Shown here: positions 1 through 6,745 of the stretch, in pieces
Position numbering within the stretch: the stretch's first letter is position 1
How the letters are laid out: each line of letters opens with the position of its first letter
Assembly: GCA_947072715.1 (NCBI GenBank)
Contig: CAMTJB010000046.1
Location: 1 to 7,312 of the forward strand
Direction of reading: 5' to 3'
DNA from: an uncultured Fusobacteriaceae bacterium
GTDB taxonomy: Bacteria; Fusobacteriota; Fusobacteriia; Fusobacteriales; Fusobacteriaceae
DNA: 7,312 nucleotides
Made by a program: the position numbers and the translations under genes
Notes under the pieces: model-generated
Databases searched by the model: none
What the model was told of the DNA's origin: nothing
Seen by the model: only the letters and a program-made list of their open reading frames with translations

Positions 1-948
1 TAATAAAACTATTATTGGAAGAGCCAAACTAGATAACTCCCACAACTTCATAGACATAACTGCCATTGATACAAATAGACTTAAAGAGATATCCCCAATA
101 ACATCAATCTCTTTTAAACTAATAACAGCTTCTTTCTTCTTTGAAATCATAGGTAAAATATTTGTAACAATAGCTCCCCCTAGCATACCCATTACATGAA
201 TAGGTAATACTACTGAAGGAAATAGACTTTTACTCCATCCTGCTAAGTAGGCCCCTAATCCTAGACCAATAAATACTATTGTAAATGACTCTATTAACTT
301 TTTTCCATCTATCCTATTTACTTCATTATTTTCAACTATATCCTGTGATTCATTTCTAATTTTTTCATCCTCTTTACTAAACAATTTATGTTTGTTAATT
401 AAATAACGCCCTGTTGGTCCACCAACTATACATCCTGATACTAAACCAAAAGTTGCTGCTGCTATTGCTACGCTTAATGCTCCAGTAGCTCCAAAACTTT
501 CAGCTATTGGTCCAAAAGCCGCTGCATTCCCATGTCCACCCGTCATTGGAGTGGAACCTGTCATAAGTCCTAATAATGGAGATATCCCAACTACTTTAGC
601 CATTCCTACTGCTACTGCATTTTGAAAAAATGCTAGTATTGATGCTAAAATTAGAAAAATTCCAATTTTCTTTCCACCTTTTTTTAATACTGATACACTT
701 GCTCCAAATCCACTTGCTGTAAAAAAAACATTCATAAAAAATACTTCCATAACTTTACTAAATTTAAATGTTACTATATCGTATTTATATAAATAAAAGT
801 GTATTATAGCAAATAGTAATCCCCCAATTACTGGAGCTGGTATACAGTATTTTTCTAAAAATTCAAATTTTTCCCTTATTTTTTTTCCTACTATTAACAG
901 TAAAACTGCCACTAATAGAGTTTTTGATATATCCATTTCTAAAATCAT
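1..948 (-). CDS. gltS: Sodium/glutamate symporter GltS, 3' end cut off by the window
   Basis: Inner-membrane carrier of the ESS family that takes up glutamate together with Na+. I translated 316 uninterrupted codons; the frame is still open at position 1, so the C-terminus is missing (E. coli GltS is about 400 residues). The protein is hydrophobic throughout, with two halves joined by a hydrophilic linker at about residues 185-218. A glycine-rich pore-loop motif, GSTPMTGGHGNAAAFGP, lies at 131-147 and matches the family GGHG signature. A second GG element (GMLGGAIVTN) starts near 254. The end, GDISLSLF...MKLWELSSLALP, matches E. coli GltS very closely. I chose the ATG at 948 because it follows a purine-rich binding site; an in-frame ATG at 936 is possible but lies further from it. 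The gene starts 33 bases after hgdB, with no visible terminator between, so it is probably the last or a late gene of the same operon and supplies the substrate. Family assignment is firm; glutamate specificity is inferred from similarity and context. Confidence 0.95.
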   Translation of the reverse strand, partial: MILEMDISKTLLVAVLLLIVGKKIREKFEFLEKYCIPAPVIGGLLFAIIHFYLYKYDIVTFKFSKVMEVFFMNVFFTASGFGASVSVLKKGGKKIGIFLILASILAFFQNAVAVGMAKVVGISPLLGLMTGSTPMTGGHGNAAAFGPIAESFGATGALSVAIAAATFGLVSGCIVGGPTGRYLINKHKLFSKEDEKIRNESQDIVENNEVNRIDGKKLIESFTIVFIGLGLGAYLAGWSKSLFPSVVLPIHVMGMLGGAIVTNILPMISKKKEAVISLKEIDVIGDISLSLFVSMAVMSMKLWELSSLALPIIVLL

Positions 949-960
949 CTTCTCCCCCCT
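949..960 (-). promoter_or_regulatory. Ribosome binding site of gltS
   Basis: On the minus strand the 12 bases before the gltS ATG read AGGGGGGAGAAG. The spacing is short (3 bases from GGAG, 6 from AGGGGG). A second AGGGG lies just upstream at about 964-969. The site supports the ATG at 948 rather than the one at 936, and it suggests gltS is translated independently of hgdB. Confidence 0.6.
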
Positions 961-981
961 ATTTCCCCTAATTTATCTAGC

Positions 982-2130
982 TTATAAAGTATTCTTATTC
1001 ATAGAGAGAACATCTGCAAAAGCTTGTACCGATGTTTTAGCCTGTCCAAAGTCTTCCATTTGATGATCAAATCCTAAATGTATAAATGGTATTCCAACTT
1101 TCTCTAACTCTTGTTTTAAAGATGGATATTCTAGCTCTTCAGGATCACAAAAGGTCATCATAATAACTGCAACTCCATCTGCATTACTTTCTTTTACTTT
1201 TTCCACTATATAATCTGGTCTTTTATTAATTTCTGGATCATACAAGAGTGTGTCGTAATCCTGTTGGGCAAATTGTAAAGCTAGTGCCATCATTCCATTC
1301 TCATGCTCTGGAACATCCACTCTGAAGGATCTTGATTCATGTGCAACATCGTCTGCTACTATTGCAATATTATTATCTTGAAATATTTTTAATAAATTTG
1401 GATTATCAACAATAATTCCTGATGTAACAATTTTAAGCCCTTCCCATTCTTTTCTTGGTAAAGTTTCTAAAGAACTATTTAGTTCATTTAACATTAAATT
1501 ATACTCTTGCTTTTCAGTAAAATAAGCACTTTTTAAGACATAACACCTCTCTAAAGGTGTGATTATATCTGGATATATTCCAGCTAATTCTACAAATTTT
1601 CTTCTTAATTTTCTTCCTTCATTAAGGATTTTTATCCCTTCCTGCAACATTTCATTTGTTATCTCTTTTCCTATAATCTCTTCCAATTTTTTCTTAACGT
1701 TACTGTACTGATCAAGAGTAAATTCAATTCCACATTGTAATCTTCTATTCTGTGGATGGGCTAAAAATATAAAGGGAATATGAGGCACTCCAATTTTAAA
1801 ATTTTGACTCAATGGTCTTAAAGTATCACATAAAGATGTTAAAATAATTCCAGACATTCCATCTAATGATCCTTTCAACCCTAACTCTAAGTTCATCTGT
1901 GCCAAAGAGCAATAAAATGACGGGAAATATTCCTTTGCTTGATTTACTACACCTTGAGCTCCCCAGATTCCAAAAGCTATCATTCCAGCTCCTTGAATCA
2001 ACTCTTCCGGTGCATAATATGGAAAACAACCTATCATTTTTTTACCTTGCTCACTATATTTTTTTATTTGCTCTTTAGGATTAACTGCAATATATTCAAA
2101 TCTAGAAAGTAATTCTACTATTTTCTTCAT
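982..2130 (-). CDS. hgdB: (R)-2-hydroxyglutaryl-CoA dehydratase, beta subunit HgdB
   Basis: Smaller subunit (382 residues; about 379 in Acidaminococcus fermentans) of the cytoplasmic iron-sulfur enzyme that removes water from (R)-2-hydroxyglutaryl-CoA to give (E)-glutaconyl-CoA by a ketyl-radical mechanism. It belongs to the HGD-D/FldB-FldC dehydratase family. Family blocks seen: YYAPEELIQGAGM (38-50), EYFPSFYCSLAQ (67-78), CDTLRPLSQNF (101-111), KFVELA (178-183), VTSGIIVDNPNLL (235-247), DDVAHESRSFR (260-270), FCDPEELEYP (327-336), and GQA...AFADVL near the end. Cys74, Cys101 and Cys328 sit in the conserved blocks and are the likely [4Fe-4S] ligands by analogy with the family; that is inference. 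The ATG shares its A with the hgdA stop codon (TAATG), and a full AGGAGG lies 10 bases upstream inside hgdA, so the start is secure and the two subunits are translationally coupled. A different 2-hydroxyacyl-CoA substrate is unlikely given the gct and gcd neighbours. Confidence 0.96.
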   Translation of the reverse strand: MKKIVELLSRFEYIAVNPKEQIKKYSEQGKKMIGCFPYYAPEELIQGAGMIAFGIWGAQGVVNQAKEYFPSFYCSLAQMNLELGLKGSLDGMSGIILTSLCDTLRPLSQNFKIGVPHIPFIFLAHPQNRRLQCGIEFTLDQYSNVKKKLEEIIGKEITNEMLQEGIKILNEGRKLRRKFVELAGIYPDIITPLERCYVLKSAYFTEKQEYNLMLNELNSSLETLPRKEWEGLKIVTSGIIVDNPNLLKIFQDNNIAIVADDVAHESRSFRVDVPEHENGMMALALQFAQQDYDTLLYDPEINKRPDYIVEKVKESNADGVAVIMMTFCDPEELEYPSLKQELEKVGIPFIHLGFDHQMEDFGQAKTSVQAFADVLSMNKNTL

Positions 2131-3383
2131 TATTTTATTGCCTCCTTATTTTTCTTATTCTCTTCCATAATTTCATAAAGGCCCTCTATTCTTGTTCTGT
2201 ATTGAGCTTCTGAAAAATTTCTAGGATCAGCTTGGTCTCCATCAAATCCTGCTACAGCAATACCTAATTTATCTCTTAATCTTCTTTCCATCTCTGGCAT
2301 AAATCCACTCCAAGGTTTACAACTTCTGTTGTAATGAACCAATATTCCATTTATATTATTTTCTTTACAAAGCTTCTCTCTCCACTGAACAGCAGTTTCT
2401 ATAGATACTGCTGTTGGACAAATACAATATGCTTTCATAAGCTCGTCTATATTTTCATAAACAAATCCAAATGCTGGTGCATAAACAACTGCTGCTGTAT
2501 TTATTCCCCTCTCTTTTAAAGGTGTAAACAAAGCTCTAAGTTCTGGCCAACAGGGAATTCCTTCAAACATAATTCTATGATTTTCTTCATATTTCCAAGT
2601 TGATGTTCCATCTTTTACAGCTTGTTCATACTCTTCTGATAATTGTTCCAAAGCTTCTGCTGCTTCCACCTTTGAACGTGCAGTTACTACAACTGCCATA
2701 TGATTAAAAAGATCAAAACCACTTAGTGGAGAAGGAGTGTACTGACAATAAGAACAAGCTTTTATCCAAGCTTTTGCAGTTCTATTTGAAATTTTCATAA
2801 CTTCTTCAAATTTTTTCTCATCCCATTTCTTTCCAGTAATTTTTTCTAGTTGCTCTATAGCATTAAAAAATTGACCTTTAATATACTTTACTCTAGAATC
2901 ATCTATCGTTGTCTCATTATTATATGGAATATCTATCATTATCATTGGTATATTAAGTCTTCTTGCTATGTTTTCATACCATTTAGTCATGCAGTTACAT
3001 ATGTTATTACAGCAAAGAACAAAGTCTGGAAGTGGCATATCTTTTTCTTCACATTTTCCTAAATCTGCATAAGCTAAACTTATTCTCGTATAGCCACAAA
3101 TATCATTTGAATATCCTTGAGCTTCTGCATGCTCACACATTTTTACTCCACCGTGTTTTGCTGAAATTGCTGCTGCTTGATTTTCAGGATAACATATTGT
3201 AAGTCCTAAAGTTTCTGCTATCTCTTGGGGAAATTTTGAAGAGGACCATCCCACTAGCTCCCCTCTCTCTTTCGCTCTCCAAGCATCACTATAAACATTA
3301 TCAATTATGTCTCTTAGCATTATTTTTGCAGATTTTTTTTCTAAATTTTCTATATTATTATTTATTTTTTTCTTATTCTCCAT
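2130..3383 (-). CDS. hgdA: (R)-2-hydroxyglutaryl-CoA dehydratase, alpha subunit HgdA
   Basis: Larger dehydratase subunit (417 residues; I recall the A. fermentans protein as somewhat longer), partner of HgdB in the cytoplasmic heterodimer that dehydrates 2-hydroxyglutaryl-CoA. The first 20 or so residues are Lys/Asn-rich and probably flexible. Conserved blocks follow: PENQAAAISAKHGG (66-79), DICGYTRISLAY (95-106 region), PDFVLCCNNICNCMTKWYENIARR (119-142), IPMIMIDIPYN (145-155), SGFDLFNHM (221-229), NRSCKPWSGFMPEM (352-365), and FDGDQADPRNFSEAQYRTR (380-398). Cys96, one of the cysteines at 124-131, and Cys355 are candidates for the [4Fe-4S] cluster ligands (inferred from family conservation). 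The ATG follows AAAGGGGGC with a 6-base gap, which supports this start. The gene begins 18 bases after hgdC and overlaps hgdB by one base. The 5' coding region carries A-runs of 7-8 that fit the A+T-rich genome. Identification is firm from the paired subunits and the activator gene next door. Confidence 0.96.
   Translation of the reverse strand: MENKKKINNNIENLEKKSAKIMLRDIIDNVYSDAWRAKERGELVGWSSSKFPQEIAETLGLTICYPENQAAAISAKHGGVKMCEHAEAQGYSNDICGYTRISLAYADLGKCEEKDMPLPDFVLCCNNICNCMTKWYENIARRLNIPMIMIDIPYNNETTIDDSRVKYIKGQFFNAIEQLEKITGKKWDEKKFEEVMKISNRTAKAWIKACSYCQYTPSPLSGFDLFNHMAVVVTARSKVEAAEALEQLSEEYEQAVKDGTSTWKYEENHRIMFEGIPCWPELRALFTPLKERGINTAAVVYAPAFGFVYENIDELMKAYCICPTAVSIETAVQWREKLCKENNINGILVHYNRSCKPWSGFMPEMERRLRDKLGIAVAGFDGDQADPRNFSEAQYRTRIEGLYEIMEENKKNKEAIK
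2141..2147 (-). promoter_or_regulatory. Consensus ribosome binding site of hgdB, inside hgdA
   Basis: AAGGAGG on the minus strand, 10 bases before the hgdB ATG and within the last codons of hgdA. It is the best match to the anti-Shine-Dalgarno sequence in the window. It would give strong re-initiation, helping equal production of the two dehydratase subunits. Confidence 0.75.
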
Positions 3384-3401
3384 TTGCTGCCCCCTTTATT
3401 C

Positions 3402-4187
3402 CTATTTTTGGATTTTTATATAACCAAATAGTGCCGCACCTAATGCTCCTGCAAAGGGTGCTAATGGAGATGTATAAATTTTGCATCCTAACTCTATTTC
3501 AAGTTCTCCTACCAGTCCAGAATTAGAAGATAATCCTCCTGTTATCACAACATCACTTTTTATACCAATTCTTTTAACTAATCCAGCAACACGTCCAGCA
3601 ACCGCTCTATGAATCCCTTTTATTATGTCGTTTCTATTTTTATTTTGAGATAATTGAGATATTACTTCTGATTCAGCAAAAACTGTACAGGTAGAACTTA
3701 TATTTATTTTTTCTGTTGAAAGAAGAGAACAACTTCCTAGTTCACTAATATCAACTTCTAAAATACGTGACATTACATCTAAAAAACGACCCGTTCCTGC
3801 TGCACACTTATCATTCATTACAAAATTTATGAGCATACCTGTCTCTGATATATTTAAAGCTTTAGCATCCTGACCCCCTATATCTATTACTGTTCTTGCA
3901 TTAGGAAATAAAAAATGAGCTCCAAGGGCATGACAACTAAGTTCACTCATTTGAAAATTAATCTCTTCCACAAAATTCCTTCCATAACCTGTGGCTACAA
4001 AAGAACTCATATTCTCCATAGAAAGATTAGTCTCTTTTAAAATTTTTTCTATAGCCCTCATTGGGCCACTTGTTCCTGTTCCAAAATTAATAAGGGACTT
4101 CCCCATAATCTCTTTTCCATTTTTTATAACAATACATTTTGAAGCTGTTGAACCTACATCTATTCCCAATGTATATCTATTTTTCAT
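3402..4187 (-). CDS. hgdC: 2-hydroxyglutaryl-CoA dehydratase activator HgdC (ATP-dependent iron-sulfur archerase)
   Basis: ATPase that uses ATP hydrolysis to push one low-potential electron into HgdAB, starting its radical cycle; it works in catalytic amounts as a homodimer. It belongs to the BcrAD/BadFG ASKHA (actin-like) fold. Seen, numbered from the ATG: phosphate loop GIDVGSTASK (8-17), second phosphate motif DIGGQD (102-107), NDKCAAGTGRFLDVM containing Cys128, SSTCTVFAESEVISQL containing Cys167, TGGLSSN from 216, and the terminal LAPFAGALGAALFGY. Cys128 and Cys167 match the two cysteines per monomer that hold the single [4Fe-4S] cluster bridging the dimer (Cys127 and Cys166 in A. fermentans). 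The product is 261 residues from the ATG at 4187, against about 260 in the family. An in-frame TTG at 4196 would add three residues (MIL) and is less likely. The start overlaps the gcdA stop codon by 11 bases, and no good ribosome binding site is visible, so translation is probably coupled to gcdA. Confidence 0.95.
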   Translation of the reverse strand: MKNRYTLGIDVGSTASKCIVIKNGKEIMGKSLINFGTGTSGPMRAIEKILKETNLSMENMSSFVATGYGRNFVEEINFQMSELSCHALGAHFLFPNARTVIDIGGQDAKALNISETGMLINFVMNDKCAAGTGRFLDVMSRILEVDISELGSCSLLSTEKINISSTCTVFAESEVISQLSQNKNRNDIIKGIHRAVAGRVAGLVKRIGIKSDVVITGGLSSNSGLVGELEIELGCKIYTSPLAPFAGALGAALFGYIKIQK

Positions 4188-5928
4188 AAGTATCAAATTC
4201 TTTGATTATACGAGGTAGAATCATTTGATGAAATGCGCAAATTGATTTAGGATTTTGATAATTTGAACTTACAAAAGCTTTTAAATATTTTCTTATCTCT
4301 GTTAAATCTATTACTTCGTCTAACAACCCTTTTTCTGCACAATACTTAGGCAATGATTTTTCTTTATACTCTTCAATCATTTTATTCATCTTATCTATGG
4401 TTGGCTGTAAATCTATTCCCTCTTTATAATCTTTAGCCAATTTTCTTGAATACATTGCTGATGCTGCTGTTTCTCCATTCATTACATTAATCTCCGTTGT
4501 AGCTAATCCTAAAGAAAAAGCATTTGTATTGTTTCCTTGAGGTCCACCTAATACATAATGAGCTGCTGCTGTACCTTTTCTTAGTGTTATCTCTATTTGA
4601 GGGATTTTTGAATTTTCAATTGAATAGATTAGAGATTGTCCTAATCCTAATACCTCAGCTTTCTCAGCTTCATTACCAACATCAATTCCAGTTGTATCTT
4701 GTAACCAAACTAAAGGTATTCTATCTCGTCCACAAATAGTTACAAACTCATTCATCTTAATTAATCCCTGACGATAAAGTTTGCCTCCTATTCCAATAGA
4801 ATTTTCTTTATACTCAGGATACTTCATTAATAACCCTTGCTTATTCGCTATTACTCCAACTAATAAACCATCTACTTTAGCTATTCCAGTTACAATCTCA
4901 GGCCCATATTCTTTCTTATATTCCATAAACTCACTATTATCAAAAATTCTTCCCATAATATTATAAATATTGTAAATTTTCTTAGGATTAATAGGGATTA
5001 AACTATATAACTCTTCTATATTAAACTTTGGTTCAGTAGGTGTATCTACTCTAAAAAATTCTAAATTATACGATGGTAAGCTTTCTACATATTTTTTTAT
5101 CCCCTCTAAAACCCCTTCATCTTCAGCATATACTTCACGCATAAAACCTGTTTCTTCATAATGAATATCAATTGATCCAGGTGCTAAAACTTTAGGTTTA
5201 TTCTCCATCTCAATAAGGGTCATAGCTCCTTCCATATCTATATAACCTTTAGGATTCATTCCTCCGAGAATACCTGCTCCACCTACTGCCATATTGGATT
5301 TTTCATGTGCAATTATAATTGTTGGACTTATACTGTGATAACCTCCACCCGCTGGATTTGTTCCATAAACTCCAACAATTATAGGTACTCCAAGTTGCTG
5401 TAACTCTGCATTTCTATAAAATGGAGTTCCTCCTGTTCTTCTACCTGCATATACTTTTTCTTGTTCATCTAACTTTACTCCACTGCAATTTAAAATATAT
5501 ACTAAAGGGATATTTAAAATTTTAGCAGTATCAGATGCTCTAATTAAATCTTCTGCCTGCCCTGGAACCCAAGCTCCAGCCAATTTTTTATTATCTGAGG
5601 CAACTATTACAACCCATTTTCCTGAAATACAACCAAGTCCCTTTACTATTCCAGTTCCTGTTTCAAAATTTTCTGGATTGTAAAGTGTATTCAAAGGACA
5701 CCATGTTTCCATATCTACTAGTTTTTTTATTCTTTGTATCGCTGTCATCTGTCCACTTTTATTTAAAGATTCATCTGATCTCCCTGCTTCTAAAACCTCT
5801 TTTGAAGCTACTCTTATTTCATCCTCAATTTTTCTTATTAATTTTTCATTTTCATCATCTATCTTATTTAATGAAACTCCTATTATTGGCATATTTTTAA
5901 AGTATTTTGGCATAGAATAAAAATTCAT
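4177..5928 (-). CDS. gcdA: Glutaconyl-CoA decarboxylase, alpha (carboxyltransferase) subunit GcdA
   Basis: Carboxyltransferase subunit of the membrane-bound, biotin-dependent, Na+-pumping glutaconyl-CoA decarboxylase. It moves the carboxyl group of glutaconyl-CoA to biotin on GcdC, releasing crotonyl-CoA; the membrane subunit GcdB then decarboxylates carboxybiotin and exports Na+. At 583 residues it matches the roughly 587 of A. fermentans GcdA and aligns along its full length, starting from MNFYSMPKYFKNMP. It has two crotonase-like halves of the Carboxyl_trans family. In the N-terminal half are VASDNKKLAGAWVPGQ (109-124) and TNPAGGGYHSISP (190-202); in the C-terminal half are DTTGIDVGNEAEKAE (411-425), RKGTAAAHYVLGGPQ (450-464) and MNGETAASAMYSR (483-495). 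The glycine-rich segments are the expected oxyanion loops for CoA-thioester substrates. No membrane segment or biotin lysine motif is present, as expected. AGGAG lies 6 bases before the ATG, and gctB ends 18 bases upstream. A propionyl- or methylcrotonyl-CoA carboxylase subunit was considered, but the sequence and neighbours favour GcdA. Confidence 0.96.
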   Translation of the reverse strand: MNFYSMPKYFKNMPIIGVSLNKIDDENEKLIRKIEDEIRVASKEVLEAGRSDESLNKSGQMTAIQRIKKLVDMETWCPLNTLYNPENFETGTGIVKGLGCISGKWVVIVASDNKKLAGAWVPGQAEDLIRASDTAKILNIPLVYILNCSGVKLDEQEKVYAGRRTGGTPFYRNAELQQLGVPIIVGVYGTNPAGGGYHSISPTIIIAHEKSNMAVGGAGILGGMNPKGYIDMEGAMTLIEMENKPKVLAPGSIDIHYEETGFMREVYAEDEGVLEGIKKYVESLPSYNLEFFRVDTPTEPKFNIEELYSLIPINPKKIYNIYNIMGRIFDNSEFMEYKKEYGPEIVTGIAKVDGLLVGVIANKQGLLMKYPEYKENSIGIGGKLYRQGLIKMNEFVTICGRDRIPLVWLQDTTGIDVGNEAEKAEVLGLGQSLIYSIENSKIPQIEITLRKGTAAAHYVLGGPQGNNTNAFSLGLATTEINVMNGETAASAMYSRKLAKDYKEGIDLQPTIDKMNKMIEEYKEKSLPKYCAEKGLLDEVIDLTEIRKYLKAFVSSNYQNPKSICAFHQMILPRIIKEFDTYEK

Positions 5929-5946
5929 TTTAGTCTCCTTTTAGTC

Positions 5947-6744
5947 TTATTTTTCCTCTGGATGTTTTATAAAAGCTTGACCTGGATCTATATCCTCTCT
6001 AATCATCTTTATTATTTCTGGTGTTGGAGGCTCTATTAAAATAGCTTTACTCACATCTATATCAAAGCCTGTACTCTCTTTTATCTCCTCTGGAGAAGAG
6101 GTAGGAAAATATCCAGACAAATACATTCTCTTAGTAATTTCATCAAATTTTAAAACTCCTTTATCCGTAACAACCATTAATGGTCCTCTGTTACTAGGTA
6201 CTCCACTTTTTTCTCTCCCATTAGGTCCATCTCCCCAACCTAAACTTGTTATATAATCGATTTTTTCCATAAATCGTCTTTTTTCATGTTGCATCATAAT
6301 AATTGTATTTACATAAGTTGCAATTCCATTTGCTCCTCCACTTCCTGTAAAACGAGTCTCAGGATTATGATAATCCCCTATACATGTTGAATTTAAATTT
6401 CCATAAGAATCAATTTGAGCTCCACCAATAAATGCAACCATTCTATCGTTATCATGTAACCATTCATTTGCCTCAAAACCTATAAATCTTATATTTGGCC
6501 ACTGAACACTACAATGTGCCATTAAACGGTTGTCACCAACACTTCTTGGTACTTCTAGTGGGTTACAATCCATTAATCCACTTTCAACAATCAGTTTACA
6601 ATTTGGAGCAAAAATCTTTTTAGCAAGAGTTGCTCCTATTAATGGTAACCCTGTTCCTACTATTACTATCTGTCCATCTTTTATAGTTCTGGCTATTTCA
6701 ACAGCCTGTAACTCTTTAATTGTATAGTTCGAATAATCCTTCAC
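5947..6744 (-). CDS. gctB: Glutaconate CoA-transferase subunit B, catalytic glutamate subunit
   Basis: Beta subunit of the cytoplasmic GctAB enzyme, which moves CoA from acetyl-CoA or glutaconyl-CoA to (R)-2-hydroxyglutarate. It is 265 residues long (266 in A. fermentans) and similar throughout. Glu54, in LIVESGLMDCNPLEVPRSVG, aligns with the Glu54 that forms the covalent glutamyl-CoA thioester in class I CoA-transferases. Other family blocks are VGTGLPLIGA (29-38), FIGGAQIDSYGN (105-116), TRFTGSGGANGIATY (130-144), MMQHEKRRF (150-158), VVTDKGVLKFD (191-201) and the terminal DIDPGQAF. The start codon is GTG, separated from the gctA stop by one base. AGGGGTGA, lying inside the end of gctA at 6751-6758, gives a good ribosome binding site for this GTG, and the homologue also begins right here (MADYTNYT versus MKDYSNYT). 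The tight junction implies coupled translation of the two subunits. Confidence 0.96.
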   Translation of the reverse strand: MKDYSNYTIKELQAVEIARTIKDGQIVIVGTGLPLIGATLAKKIFAPNCKLIVESGLMDCNPLEVPRSVGDNRLMAHCSVQWPNIRFIGFEANEWLHDNDRMVAFIGGAQIDSYGNLNSTCIGDYHNPETRFTGSGGANGIATYVNTIIMMQHEKRRFMEKIDYITSLGWGDGPNGREKSGVPSNRGPLMVVTDKGVLKFDEITKRMYLSGYFPTSSPEEIKESTGFDIDVSKAILIEPPTPEIIKMIREDIDPGQAFIKHPEEK

Positions 6745-6745
6745 C

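Noticed and set aside
949..981. Terminator or attenuator between hgdB and gltS
   Set aside because: The 33 bases are purine-rich on the coding strand (two AGGGG runs) with no inverted repeat or following T-run, so no hairpin can be supported.
1826..2029. Short open frames inside hgdB on both strands (also 1866-2078 on the plus strand)
   Set aside because: They are fully contained in the conserved hgdB frame, have no family resemblance, and contradict the compact operon layout.
3236..3526. Open frame of 96 codons on the plus strand across the hgdC-hgdA junction
   Set aside because: It lies antisense to two well-identified genes, its product is a Leu/Phe/Tyr-rich string typical of reversed A+T-rich coding DNA, and it has no recognisable domain.
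4205..4210. TATAAT on the minus strand just upstream of hgdC, as a possible internal promoter
   Set aside because: No plausible -35 hexamer lies at 16-18 bases, there is no TG extension, and perfect TATAAT matches are common by chance in DNA this rich in A+T. The bases also encode conserved GcdA C-terminal residues.
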